Shown piece after piece: positions 33,025-43,014 of a stretch of DNA of 64,000 nt. Numbering within the stretch: position 1 is the stretch's first letter; every line of letters begins with the position of its first letter. Under the pieces are notes generated by a model. The model was not told the origin of the DNA, did not search any database, and saw only the letters and a list, made by a program, of their open reading frames with translations. Location: NCBI GenBank assembly GCA_036365455.1, contig JAWQUS010000004.1:9307501-9371500 (forward strand), given 5' to 3'. The translations under genes were made by a program, and so were the position numbers. This stretch comes from Macrosoma leucophasiata. Taxonomy: Eukaryota > Arthropoda > Insecta > Lepidoptera > Hedylidae.

Positions 33025-33112
33025 TTGTTTTTATATTATTTCGCATTAACACATGCTTGTGAATAAAATATATTTCACAAGCATGTGTTAATGCGAAATA
33101 ATATAAAAACAA
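33025..33112. repeat. Perfect 39-bp palindrome at the end of the tandem array
   Basis: Arms 33025-33063 and 33074-33112 are exact reverse complements (TTATTTCGCATTAACACATG in the left arm) with a 10-nt AT spacer. The left arm is the end of the tandem unit, so the right arm is an inverted copy of that end. Confidence 0.9.
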
Positions 33113-33138
33113 CTACTAACTATGGCTACATATCTTTA

Positions 33139-33247
33139 TACTGCTGGTAGAGCTCCAGTGACCGAGGGCAGGGACAGGCACCACCGCATTACCTAATATA
33201 CTCGACGCTAAATGGTAGTGTTCAGCACTATCGTGTTCCGGTTAGGC
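33139..33247 (+). mobile_element. SINE-A, 5' third
   Basis: CTGGTAGAGCTCCAGTGACC to CACTATCGTGTTCCGGTTAG; the rest is absent. Confidence 0.8.
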
Positions 33248-33638
33248 CCGGTCAAAAATATTATTTAAGCAATTAATGTTTCTATACTTCAAATCTTACA
33301 CCTGAAAATTCAGTTCTGCTTTCAATTGATAGGTAATAGCAATGTAGTGAGGTTACCTACTCCAAATGTTTAACGAGAAACAAAATCACTTCTATTTTTC
33401 AGTTCGCTTTAGAAGCTAAAAATAGGTATAAAAATAGTTATGAACGTTGAGTATCTTTCAGTGTACAGCCAATTTTAGCGTTGAAAAGTCGTATCGGCCC
33501 GTTGGAAACCAATTGAGAACGCCTAACAAGGACGAGGCTCTGCTATTAAGTAGAACTAGAGGAAGCTAGGGTTGGGTATACACAATTTGCAATAGTTGTT
33601 AGGAGACATAATTTATACGTATTATATATTATTTTTTT
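33248..33638. other. Spacer, nothing recognised
   Basis: No supported features. Confidence 0.5.
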
Positions 33639-33899
33639 ACTGGTGGTAGAGCTTCAGTGACGGAGCTCGCGGGCGTAGGCACCACCGCATTACCTAATAT
33701 ACTTGCCGCTAAATGATAGTGTTCAGCACTATCGTGTTCCGGTCAGGTGGTAATGTACGGCTCTGTAATTTCCGACACAGAGGCATAACACCTTAGGCCT
33801 CAGGAGTGGTAACGCATCTGCATTTTGATATTGGTCTGCATGTGGGTGTCTATAGTCATCACTTAACATCAATGTGAACTGCATGCATGCTAAAAAAAA
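33639..33899 (+). mobile_element. SINE-A, near full length
   Basis: ACTGGTGGTAGAGCTTCAGTG to GAACTGCATGCATGCTAAAAA, with a short loss in the GTTTGCCACTTCCATT block before the A-tail. Confidence 0.85.
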
Positions 33900-34289
33900 A
33901 TATGTGCTGCTTATCACAAAGTAGGGAAAAAATCAAATTTTTGTATGATATAGAAGCAAAGCGTATAATCTAGTCTTTTAAAAACCTACAAATCTGGTTG
34001 TTTATTTTGTTATTTATTTTATAAAAGAAGCCTTTATTCTTCTCATTATTATACACTTTTCCATAATAGAATATTCCAAATTCATCGGCAATATCGACAA
34101 GGAAGAAATGTTGTGCGATAAATACACACTATTGATCAAAGTTTTGGAGTAAAAGGGAAAAGTTGGCAGCAGATACCGTTTATGGTTAAAAGTTCATCAT
34201 TGATAATACAAAAATAGAAAATTGTGCAACTTTAAAGTATCAGATCGGAAGCATAGAAGCTTCTTACTAATGCAGGAGACACCACTTCA
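33900..34289. other. Spacer, nothing recognised
   Basis: No supported features. Confidence 0.5.
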
Positions 34290-34292
34290 TTA

Positions 34293-34431
34293 GGGCGGCC
34301 ACACAAAACTGCGATGCGATGCGATGCGACGCCGCATCGCAGGCTGCGACGCCGCATCGCAGGCGATGCATTCGTGCGAGCTCGCAGATATTAGCGATGC
34401 GATGCGAACTCGCAGTTATGTGTGGAAGCCC
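34293..34431 (+). mobile_element. GATGC-rich MITE with TTA target duplication, copy 1
   Basis: 139 bp from GGGCGGCCACACAAAACTGC to TGTGTGGAAGCCC, with direct TTA at 34290-34292 and 34432-34434. Inside, GATGCGATGCGATGCGACGC and GCATCGCAGGC words alternate and self-pair strongly; a GCGACGCCGCATCGCAGGC block is duplicated. The 3-bp TWA target duplication and GGGC ends fit PIF/Harbinger-type MITEs. Confidence 0.85.
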
Positions 34432-34745
34432 TTAGCTACGTAACTTTCTCCTGTAATCCCCGAAGCCTACCGCGGGATTACAGGCGAAAGTTACGTAGAG
34501 GAAAATGCATGCATTAAAACATACATTCAAGCATCCACTATTGGCCATCATGTCCAATGGGTGGCCCATTGATAACTCCATGCATATAACCAAGCTCCTC
34601 GGGAGGCACTGGGAAACACCCAAAAAATGTAAAAATCCCAGTAGGACTTACCGCTCCGACAAATATTAGTCCCGGCACGGGAATCGAATTCGTAAACCTC
34701 GTTTCAAACGGTCATCACACACAACTGGACCAACTGTCTCGTGAA
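34432..34745 (-). mobile_element. Chimeric tRNA-SINE (SINE-C head, SINE-B tail) with foldback end
   Basis: From 34745 the head reads CAGTTGGTCCAGTTGTGTGT, GATGACCGTTTGA, and box B TTCGATTCCCGTGCCGGGAC, like SINE-C at 8935. From about 34650 it turns into SINE-B body and tail (GGATTTTTACATTTTTTGGG, CATGCATTTTCC, ACGTAACTTTCGCCTGTAAT). 34435-34499 is a hairpin in which the tail end is present twice in opposite directions. Confidence 0.65.
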
Positions 34746-34800
34746 ATATCTATTATAATTGCCAATTAGTGGCGTTTTTTGACAGTGACGTTGTAAAACG

Positions 34801-34934
34801 TTTTTTATGTAACGACTAGCATGCAGTTCACATGGATGTTAAATGCTGACTGCAGCCAATAGACATCTGCACAATAACCAGCTACCCCTGAGACCTTAGT
34901 GTTATGTGTCTGTGTTAGTTATTACGGGGCCATG
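34801..34934 (-). mobile_element. SINE-A fragment
   Basis: TTTTTTATGTAACGACTAGC to TTATTACGGGGCCATGA, with internal deletions; GGGGCC subfamily. Confidence 0.7.
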
Positions 34935-34947
34935 ATTTATATTTACA

Positions 34948-35285
34948 AACTAGCTGTGCCCGCGACTTCGTCCCCGTGAGAATTTATGATTGTTCAGTAC
35001 CTACCCGGACGAAGTCGTGGGCTCAGCTAGTATAAAAGTAGCCTAAGTTACGCCTTATTACATGAGCTATCTGCCAGTGAAAGTTCCATCTAAATCGATC
35101 CAGCTGTTCCCGAGATTAGCCGGAACAAACAGACAGATAGACAGACAGACAGACACACAAAAATTGTAAAAAATGTTGTGTTGGTATATATGTATCGCGT
35201 ATACATACATTTGCATTTAGTAAAAATCGGTTATTTTTATATTACCAACAGACACTCCAAATTTTATTTATTTGTATAGATGTAC
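34948..35285 (+). repeat. Repeat M relative, single-unit form
   Basis: CTAGCTGTGCCCGCGACTTC at the start, AAAAGTAGCCTAAGTTACGC once, a CAGACAGACAGACA tract, AAAAATTGTAAAAAATGTTG and GTATACATACATTTGCATTT near the end. Aligns with 30898-31480 without the internal triplication. Confidence 0.75.
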
Positions 35286-35296
35286 AGATAGTAACA

Positions 35297-35456
35297 TTAC
35301 AATACCTAAGCTACTTGCCGCTAAAAGGGAGTGTTCAACAGTATCATTTTCCAATCGGCTAGTTATGAACGACCTGTAATTTGTAGAAAAGACAGAAGCA
35401 TAACAACTTAAGCTTCACAAATACCAACGCACAATTATTTACCACTTGCAAAACAT
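35297..35456 (+). mobile_element. SINE-A, strongly diverged
   Basis: ACTTGCCGCTAAAAGGGAGT, GACCTGTAATTTGTAG, AGAAGCATAACAACTTAAGC, and the end ACCACTTGCAAAACATAAAA keep the SINE-A order. Confidence 0.6.
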
Positions 35457-35920
35457 AAAAAAGATAAGAACGAATATGTGAAACACAGAAAACGGAAACA
35501 AAAATTCCTAATTTAAAAAACAGAAGCAGCCAACCCTGAATTTTTATAGTCTATTAACTCGGAAACTATCGAAGTGAGCACACGTGTACAGCTAATTCAT
35601 TAAATCAGTTTAAAAAATAATGAGACGGTTCCCTAATAAGACTTAAGTAAAAGGAAACGGAGATATATTGGATTGGTTTTATTAGGGTTGCTTTCGTGCT
35701 GAAACCTATTGTACTGCGGTAATACTACCTCAGATTGTATTGAAGCTGTACCAGTGCCTGAATTAGGCTGAAATCATAAGGTTCTGTAGTTATGTTTGCT
35801 TTTACTGACCTTACTTACGATAATGTAAAGGTGGATTCAGTTTACGGCTTTATATCGTGAAAATGTAACAAAGGAAATGTTTGTAAAATAATGCACGATC
35901 TTCTTTGATAATTTAACTGC
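35457..35920. other. Spacer, nothing recognised
   Basis: No supported features. Confidence 0.5.
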
Positions 35921-36130
35921 CTCGGTATGTTAGTGGTAGCAGGCCACTAATATTACGCTGTGGTCCTGGGTTCGATTCCCGGGTAGGGGGTTATCAGAGA
36001 TAATGGTGTAAAGTCCTTTATCTCTGGTTCTATTGGGATTTTTCCACTCGAAGTTTGGTAAAGTGCCTGGAAATGTCAACAGGCTCGCCACCTGTTACAT
36101 GGGCCAAAAACGAGTTACGTTTTTTTTTTC
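35921..36130 (+). mobile_element. SINE-B, 5' two thirds
   Basis: Head AACTGCCTCGGTATGTTAGTG, GTAGCAGGCCACTAATA, box B GGGTTCGATTCCCGGGT, then TTATCAGAGATAATGG and CGCCACCTGTTACATGGGCC. The end after ACGTT is lost in a poly-T. Confidence 0.8.
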
Positions 36131-36252
36131 TTTGATAATATTATTTCAATCTTGATGTAACACTTAAGCTCTTATTTTTTGTAAGATATCGTTTGATAGA
36201 GCAATGTGTAAGTAATGTCGTGAAACTACTTACATAATGCAAATTGGCCTTA

Positions 36253-36367
36253 GGGCTTTATACACATAGCTGCGAATTCGCATCGCATCGTAAATATCTG
36301 CGAGCTCGCACGAATACATCGCCTGCGATGCGGCGTCGCATCGCATCGCAGTTTTGTGTGGCCGCCC
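36253..36367 (-). mobile_element. GATGC-rich MITE with TTA target duplication, copy 2
   Basis: 115 bp, opposite orientation to 34293-34431, flanked by TTA at 36250-36252 and 36368-36370. Lacks the duplicated inner block of copy 1 and is otherwise closely similar (CGCACGAATACATCGCCTGC). Confidence 0.85.
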
Positions 36368-36498
36368 TTATGTTGTATAATAGTATAATAGCTTCCATGA
36401 TCTTATTCTAATAGACCGCTAATAACCTGTATTCAATCCCAGTACCAGAAAGAACTACTAAAATGAGGTACTAATACCGCATCTGAAGTATCACCTAC

Positions 36499-36784
36499 TA
36501 CTGGTAGTAGAGTTCCAGGGTAGGAGCTTGAGGGCATAAGTCTCACCGCATCACCTAATTTATCTGCCGCTAAATGGTAGTGTTCAGCACTATCATGTTC
36601 CGGTTAGATGGTAATGTATGGCCCCGTAATAACTATCACAGAGACACAACATCTAAGGTCACAGGGGTGGCAACGCATCTGCATTTTGACCTCTGGTCTT
36701 TCTGTGGGTGTCTATAGGCTGATGTTATCATTTAACATCAATGTGAACAGCATGATTGTTTGCCGCCAATGTAACAAAAAAAAA
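36499..36784 (+). mobile_element. SINE-A, full length, GGGGCC/CCCC subfamily
   Basis: ACTGGTAGTAGAGTTCCAGGG to AATGTAACAAAAAAAA; carries GTATGGCCCCGTAATAACTA in place of GTACGGCCCTGTAATTTCC. Confidence 0.85.
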
Positions 36785-37362
36785 CATGTACTATTATCAA
36801 GTAGTAATGTAGGTAAAATTGCATCCGCACGAAGCCAGAGCGGGCCGCTAGTAAACAATATGCCCGAAAAGCTACGTTAATGTACTAAGTCGATTTACAT
36901 AATATTGCAATACACGAATTTCAAACCAGCAGTGCCCGTCTGAACATTGATGTAGCCATTGCACAAGTAAATCAGTCTGCAGTTCAGTGCAGCGGTTCTG
37001 TGCAGCAAATTGAGGTCTGATTCAATAATTGATTCATTCGTGCGCTTCATATTAACTGGTTAATCTTAGCAATCTGTTTCACTGAACGTTGTCTGGTCTA
37101 GTCAAAGGATGACTTGCAATATGCCGGGTTTTCACTTGCATTGATCCAGTTGAATATTTCTAATAACTAGTGTATTTTACTCTTTATTAAAAACTAGCCA
37201 TCTTAGTGACAATTTCCCACTCAATTAAAGAATTTTAAAATTTGGTTCACGATTTCTTTATCTGGTTCTTAATTGAGAGTTTATTCGTTACAAATATACA
37301 AAAACATGAATAATTTTTGTTTTTGTCGTAAGAGCGTATAGATCAATATCTGTGATTGATGA
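36785..37362. other. Spacer, nothing recognised
   Basis: No supported features. Followed at 37366-37397 by a 14-bp hairpin (TCAGGTATTCTCTG, CAAT, mirror). Confidence 0.5.
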
Positions 37363-37399
37363 TTCCTCAGGTATTCTCTGCAATCAGAGAATACCTGAA

Positions 37400-37950
37400 G
37401 ATTCGAATTTGGTTTGGTTCAGATCATCCGACGAAAAGCACAGCTGTCTCCATGGGTAGGATGCAAGGAACTCTCTTAGTTCATTCTAGTCTACTGACCT
37501 ATAGTGCCAAACTAGCCGGGAACCGGTAGGCCGCAATGGCACCTTAGCCGTAAAGGGTGTCTGAGCTCGCACCAAGCAGTGGTCCGAGGATCCTTAGGAT
37601 GCCTCTACCATTACTGTGTACTTTTCTGCATTCGAGATCAGCAGAAGATCTAGCAACGAAGCAGTGTGACTTTCTACATCCGGTATCCGAGTGAACCCAG
37701 GTCTGAGCTCATACGCAGTGCCAAATAGACAAGTTGTCTCCCGGTCTCCGCTATAGGACCTGTACTGTAGGTACCTACGTGCACGCGAACACTTGGGTGG
37801 AACCTCTGCAATCTACGCACACCCACAAGACAGATCCTTGCCTTCGTAATGGTCAAGACGATTCAGACAGCAAATATACCCCAGCACGGCGAATAAAAAC
37901 ACTCTCCAAGGTATATCTTCATAAAACTTTGTCTTGTGAAAATAAATTAT
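37400..37950 (-). pseudogene. Non-LTR retrotransposon endonuclease C-terminus relic
   Basis: The minus strand reads GTAYELRPGFT, RIPDVESHTASLLDLLLIS, NAEKYTVMVEASLGSSDHC, LVRAQ, then VPLRPTGSRLVWHYRSVD and ELREFLASYPWRQLCFSSDD. The LDL and GSSDH motifs are the last conserved parts of the APE-type endonuclease, and W--L--F---YPW begins the linker to the RT in R1/jockey-type LINEs. Stops and frame changes (one after SVD) make it dead. Confidence 0.75.
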
Positions 37951-38870
37951 AAAAAGGCCCATATTTTTCCTTTTACAGATAATATTAGAAATACTCGTAA
38001 ATACATAAGTAAACACTTTTTAAAAGTAAAAAATCGTAGTCCGATTAACTGGAGGCCAGCGTTGTCACAACAGGCAGACTTACTTATTTCTTTATATGAG
38101 TCAAACCTGCAGCAATCGGTACCGACCCGTACCGATTTATCTGTACCACTATGTAAGCACTCAAACGTATTAGTAAATAAATTAATATATTGCTAGTATC
38201 TGCCCAATAAAATCTGCGCATAGTACATTTTCAGCGACAAAAAACTTCGAATCATTCGTTTATTCAGACAACTTGTTGAAAATAAACGACTCAATCGAAA
38301 AAAATGTAAATACAAAATATAAATTGCGCAAAAAAAGATCCTAAAGCCATCGGTGAACACATTCAAAATGGATTTGGAATAAGTTTTACATAAAAAAGGT
38401 CGAAGGAATCCGCAATCAAGGATCGCGAATGCCACGCGATTTCCTGTGATACGCTGTCTCGATTAGGATTGGGCATGCAAGGTGGTTCTGATGTCGACAA
38501 ATGTGTATAGACAAACAAATTATCGTTTATATTTACAGCGCTTTTAAAATGCGCTTTCGATGATGCCCGAAGAAACATAGTGTACATGAGAAGTCAAATG
38601 AAAAGCGTGAAAAGCACTAAGAGGAATGATTTCCCGCGGGATGCGTGTACAAATCGCTGATAAAAGCGAAATTTAACATAAAATTAAAAGTAGTATTGTG
38701 TCTTGTCCAATCAATCTAATAATATCTACTTATTCTACATTATCGATATCGATAAAGCTCCGATATTATTTTGTACGCAACCCTAATTAGGAGTGCTTGT
38801 AGGTAGTACTATACTGTGGTAGGGTGTTCCGATGGTTACTTCTCTATGTACAATTTTTTTTGTGTTCTGT
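37951..38870. other. Unrecognised stretch
   Basis: A good acceptor-like string (TTTTTCCTTTTACAG) ends at 37978 and is followed by an open frame to 38195 (INWRPALSQQADLLISLYES), but there is no donor and no family resemblance. Rest is AT-rich. Confidence 0.35.
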
Positions 38871-38935
38871 TCATGAAAGAGGCTTCCTAACAAGCGTGCA
38901 GTTCACATTGATGGTTAAATGGGAATACTGAAATC
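38871..38935 (-). mobile_element. SINE-A scrap
   Basis: Only CAAGCGTGCAGTTCACATTG and a few bases around it. Confidence 0.55.
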
Positions 38936-39063
38936 TTTCAACATCTCTAATAAATTAGAAGTATTTGGGATTTTTTGTAATACGTTTACGTTTTGTAATA
39001 ATTTTTATTTTTTTTCCATTTGTAATTTGTAATTTTTAATTTTGTAATTTTTTTTAGTATATA

Positions 39064-39113
39064 TTTTTTGACAGTAATACGTTTGCTTTAGCAAACTGTA
39101 CTGTCAAAAAATG
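39064..39113. repeat. Imperfect palindrome
   Basis: TTTTTTGACAGTA and GTTTGCT pair with AGCAAAC and TACTGTCAAAAAA. Confidence 0.8.
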
Positions 39114-39119
39114 GACTGG

Positions 39120-39649
39120 TAATTTAAGCTCTCAATTTTTCTATAAATATGTCCAAATTGCTTAAACAATGCCAATGACAGTTATAATGATTTGTGACAA
39201 GTTTCAATGAAAAATCGAAAACTAAAACATTTTGTTTTATTTCCTACGTTACATACCCTTCATAAATCTGCGTCTGTTGATGCATAACAAACTACATTTA
39301 AAAGACAATTCTTCTTTCATAGATATACACTCCAACACGATTACCTATGTTATGGAAATAGTTGAAATGCGAAATACCTAAGCACAAGTTTAATGAACCG
39401 TGTATTGGCCGCAAGCCGCGCGTGTAATCCAATAATATGTCAGGCTTACCGCCCATATCCGTTTCAGGTATCACCAGGGTGTCGGGAAAACGTAATACGG
39501 ACAATAAAGGAAAAAAGGATTTACACAACATATTTCGTATTCGTTTTACTGAAGGTAGAACGACACATAACTCCATCAATGGAGCTTTACCACAATTTAC
39601 GGCTCTTTCAAATAATGCGTTTGGTCTCTGCCTGTCTTTAGTGTATGGC
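39120..39649. other. Spacer with long overlapping ORFs
   Basis: A minus frame (39298-39915) and a plus frame (39437-39850) are both open. Neither looks like a known protein; absence of stops in opposite frames is expected where GC rises, so neither is called. Confidence 0.35.
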
Positions 39650-39980
39650 CTACTACGGTACCGGACTGGCAACCGCAACAAGTGGTCCACGGATGAAAGA
39701 CGCGATGTTACTTGTGAACCACTCGCGGACAACGCGCGGTTCACTTGCGAACAGCGCGTTGGCAATGCAAAGTCAACGAAAGACAAGCTAGAGCTCATCG
39801 ACTGGTCCACTCGTCGTCCGCGCGTGGACCGCGCGCCGCCTGCGCGTTGAAGGCTGGCGATTGAGGCGATCCGGTGTCGATACGGAGCGGTGTTGATGTA
39901 ATGAGCGCAAACCATTCGAGGCGGTCGGGCGCGGGTCGGGTGCCGGGTGGCTCTAGTGAGCTATAACCCTAACTGGGGTA
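39650..39980 (+). promoter_or_regulatory. GC/CpG-rich island with a possible tiny first exon
   Basis: The most GC-rich single-copy-looking stretch of the window, with many CG dinucleotides (GTCCGCGCGTGGACCGCGCG). At 39901 an ATG opens 21 codons (MSANHSRRSGAGRVPGGSSE) and a donor-like CTA|GTGAGC sits at 39954/39955. This would fit a promoter plus first coding exon on the plus strand, or a promoter for either strand. No downstream exon was identified. Confidence 0.3.
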
Positions 39981-40800
39981 AGATTGCGGGTAAAGTTTGC
40001 TAGTTACATATTATTTTAGACTCCTGCTCCACCCTGAGCCCATGGCTGGCTACGCCCATATGCGGTTGTCGTACTAAACAGAGACGGTTAGATTCCCAAA
40101 CATTCTGAAACTATGCGTTTACCGTCCTGCTAAAGTACTGCCGTTGGACCGCGGTTGTGCCGTTTCAAATATTTAAAAAGCCACCAGTTACCGACATAAT
40201 GTTATATTTAAGACGTTAAAAGCCTTTTTCATCGTCGACATTCACATAAATATTCAAACCATTACGACCCTCTGTCACTAAATATATTAGGGGAACATGT
40301 TTGGACGTAGACGCAGATGCACTTTTAAGACTTAAACTTTGCAAAGTTGTATATCAATGGCATGTCGGATTAATTTTTAACCTAATCTTATGTTCTTTTA
40401 TGTCATGGAATTGGTATATAATTCGTTCGTTGTGAATTAATACTAAAGCCTGGACTAACTGAGCCGTCGCAAGTTTAAAATAATTCCTTCATACCCACAC
40501 TACCTGTTTTGACACAACATAGTCGTGAGTAAATTAATCTCTAACTCCACTCTTCTGAAAACAATTTAAGAAAACAGCGACATTTGTTTAATACGTGCGT
40601 ATCAGCAGTAAAATGAAACAGTCGGGCGAATGGGGCATTCGCATTTATTGAAATAGTTTATGCGTTTACATGGTTGGTATGACCTCACTGTATTACGTTG
40701 GCTGATATTGCAAGGATATATAGCTATAGCTTCAAAAAAACGCTTACTTGTAACTGAATTTAATAAATGTATTTCTTGAATGAAGCGCGCATGGCCCCGC
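39981..40800. other. Spacer, nothing recognised
   Basis: No supported features. If the island is a promoter, this may be its first intron. Confidence 0.4.
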
Positions 40801-41134
40801 GGCTGGTGTAGATCGGAAGCGATCTACTCGGTTAAACGATGCGGGCGCGGTCGGGTGACCACAAGTGGCAAATTAAAATGCGCGTTTCCGTGCTTCGGAG
40901 GGCACGTAAAGCCGTCGGTCCCGGTTGTTATCGATAGATAGCAGTAGTTAAATCTTGTCGGAGGCCTTACGGGCGGTTTGAAAACATCTGACAGCGGGTT
41001 GGCCTCTAACCCGTATCTCCACCAGCCCGCATTGGAGCAGCATGGTGGAGTAAGCTCCAGGCCTCCCCCCAAAAAGGGGAGAGACTCGTACCCAGCAGTG
41101 GCACGTATAATGGGTTGCCATTATTATTATTATT
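40801..41134 (+). mobile_element. LINE 3' UTR (family H) with (ATT)n tail
   Basis: GCTTCGGAGGGCACGTAAAG, TCGGTCCCGGTTG, GACAGCGGGTTGGCC, GCATTGGAGCAGCATGGTGG, AAGCTCCAGGCCTCC, CCAGCAGTGGCACGTATAAT, and an ATTATTATTATTA tail. Copies: 52898-53116 and 63268-63400. This wording is typical of 3' ends of RTE/CR1-like LINEs in Lepidoptera. Confidence 0.7.
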
Positions 41135-41217
41135 TCTTGAAGGTGTTGGCAGTGGTAAATGTATGAATGTATGTATATCACAGAAATCAAAATAACAAGG
41201 CAATAGAAATGACATCG

Positions 41218-41404
41218 AATGAATAATCATCATCCCTCCCTCCGCACGTGAAGCGTAACAGAGAAAGGGGATGGTTCGGGGTCGAGGCAGTCCTCGATCC
41301 CCGGGCCTATCTGCCCCCGAAGCGTAGGGGGCGTGATCTATAAAAGGGGATACTGGTACGCAGGGAAACTCACTAAGGGAAGGCACATACTCTTTTTTTT
41401 TTTT
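41218..41404 (+). repeat. Family E, longer copy
   Basis: CATCATCCCTCCCTCCG, CACGTGAAGCGTAAC, GGGTCGAGGCAGTCCTCGAT, CTGCCCCCGAAGCG and a poly-T end. The inverted shorter copy is at 9425-9575. GC-rich. Confidence 0.6.
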
Positions 41405-41850
41405 TTATATTGAATGACATGACATGACATGTTGCTAGTACTTATATTCATTTATACTACATACACGGATAATTATTAGATTCAATGTATAAACGCCTAC
41501 TATTTTTAAAAATGCAATATTAATTAAGATTTCTTGAATTCGTCATTGATTTTGTTCGTATATACTAGCATATGACGTCACAAGTAAAAAGTACGATTTC
41601 TTATGAGCGGTAGGTACTTACCCTATCGTCGTATTTGCAATAGGGTAACTGCTCAGCCGTACAAAAAATTGCATGTGTACTATCGGCCAAAGAAATATAC
41701 TCATTATTAACGAACCTATTAATTAAATATTTGACACCATTAGATACTTGCCCCAATAGTGTAAAAAATAAGCTTGTCAAAAGTACAGTAGTAAGTACAG
41801 TAGTTTTAAATGATGAACAAAATAAACACACAAGATTTTTCAAGTATGTA
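41405..41850. other. Spacer, nothing recognised
   Basis: No supported features beyond a short CATGACATGACATGACATG run at 41417-41431. Confidence 0.5.
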
Positions 41851-42135
41851 TGTATATATGTATCTTCACGCCAGGTCCCTAACGGGGTAGGCATCGAGTG
41901 TGGAGCGCCATATATTCCGGTCCTGACACACCTCCCGTGCCTCACCTACCTTCATCTTTCTCTTCATACACTCACGCCGATTCCTAGGACTTTTGACCCC
42001 ACCATCAGACAGAACTCGATCTATTTGGTCATAGTAGGTCAGTCTTGGTCTTCCTAGGCCTCTGCAATCATCCACTTTCGCATTGTTTATCTGTTTAGTC
42101 ATTCCCTCATTCGACATTATTTGACATTCGAGCAT
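41851..42135 (-). mobile_element. LINE-F C-terminus and 3' end, reference copy
   Basis: The minus strand has 89 open codons to the stop at 41866: CRGLGRPRLTYYDQIDRVL, SDGGVKSPRNRREC, MKVGEAREVCQDRNIWRST, LDAYPVRDLA. It is followed by a short 3' UTR ending GAAGATACATA. Intact frame, 5' truncated. Other copies: 2870, 3306, 50885 and 53837. Confidence 0.8.
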
Positions 42136-42864
42136 GCCTTTTTTTCATTTTTACACCGATACTACCATTCACACAAAACCTCTTTCTTACATTTTCATTA
42201 TTCAAGTAAGTGTACAAAATAAATTTGTATTTACCACTGCACAAATCACATTATCAAGAGACAAACTAAATGAAAGAAAACTGTGTCAGAACGCAAGAAA
42301 TACATTTAACTTCACAGATAACGGAGTGGAGTGGAAAATATAAAATAAATTATATCTGCAAATAGATTTCTATCCACGTTCCCTGGCTATGCTATTTAGT
42401 TATCCCGCGGGATAAAACTTTCTTAGTTAGCTATGTTGTTTTGGAACTTCGACGCAGGAGCAGCAAGAGCAAACAAATGTGATAACTAGCTGATCTATAA
42501 TCTTCTTTCAAACTTTTGCCCAAGTATTCACTAATACTAGAAATTACGTTGTATTCTTAATCTTACTTTGACACAGTTGTAAGGTTTTTATTATACTCAT
42601 GTTGTTCATAAAATAACAATATGAGGTATCTATTAAGTCTCTCATTTTTTATATTTTAGCAGGGTTAAGCCGTAAGTAAATATGGTGTAAAAATTAGAAA
42701 AAACGTTCTTACCATACCTAAAACATGTATTTTTTATAGAAAATTATCAATTAAGATAAATGACAAAACAGATAATACACTTTAAGCTAATGTAGTAAAT
42801 TTCAGAAAACGAACGATAGGTACCACTTGTTATTCAGATTTCTGTGGATACGTTTAACTAATCT
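42136..42864. other. Spacer, nothing recognised
   Basis: No supported features. Confidence 0.5.
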
Positions 42865-42867
42865 TAA

Positions 42868-43011
42868 GCCTGGGTTGCACCACGATATTTGTTAAAGTTA
42901 AAGTTATTGTAACATTTCACATCCTGCTCTAACTTTAACAGATGTCTTTAAGTTAGAAAAGGATTTGAAATGTTACATTAACTTTAACAAAAGTCGTGGT
43001 GCAACCCAGGC
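42868..43011. mobile_element. 144-bp MITE with TAA target duplication
   Basis: GCCTGGGTTGCACCACGA and its mirror TCGTGGTGCAACCCAGGC at the ends, with the pairing continuing inward through AGTTAA-GTAACATTTCA. Direct TAA at 42865-42867 and 43012-43014. Fits PIF/Harbinger-type MITEs. Confidence 0.9.
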
Positions 43012-43014
43012 TAA

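Noticed and set aside
34309..34430. Alternating GATGC units read as a CRISPR-like or satellite array
   Set aside because: It has MITE ends, a TTA duplication and a dispersed relative at 36253; the organism is an animal.
38193..38587. Overlapping minus-strand frames as a receptor-like gene
   Set aside because: Low-complexity Phe/Leu-rich translation of AT-rich DNA, no membrane pattern consistent with a known family and no splice support.
39298..39915. 205-codon minus-strand open frame, the longest uninterrupted one after EcKinase exon 1
   Set aside because: It overlaps a long plus-strand open frame in a GC-rich patch, has no recognisable domain, and its composition looks like antisense or UTR sequence.
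41866..42057. Plus-strand frame across the LINE-F end
   Set aside because: Antisense of the recognised LINE-F C-terminus, which has the family motif on the minus strand.
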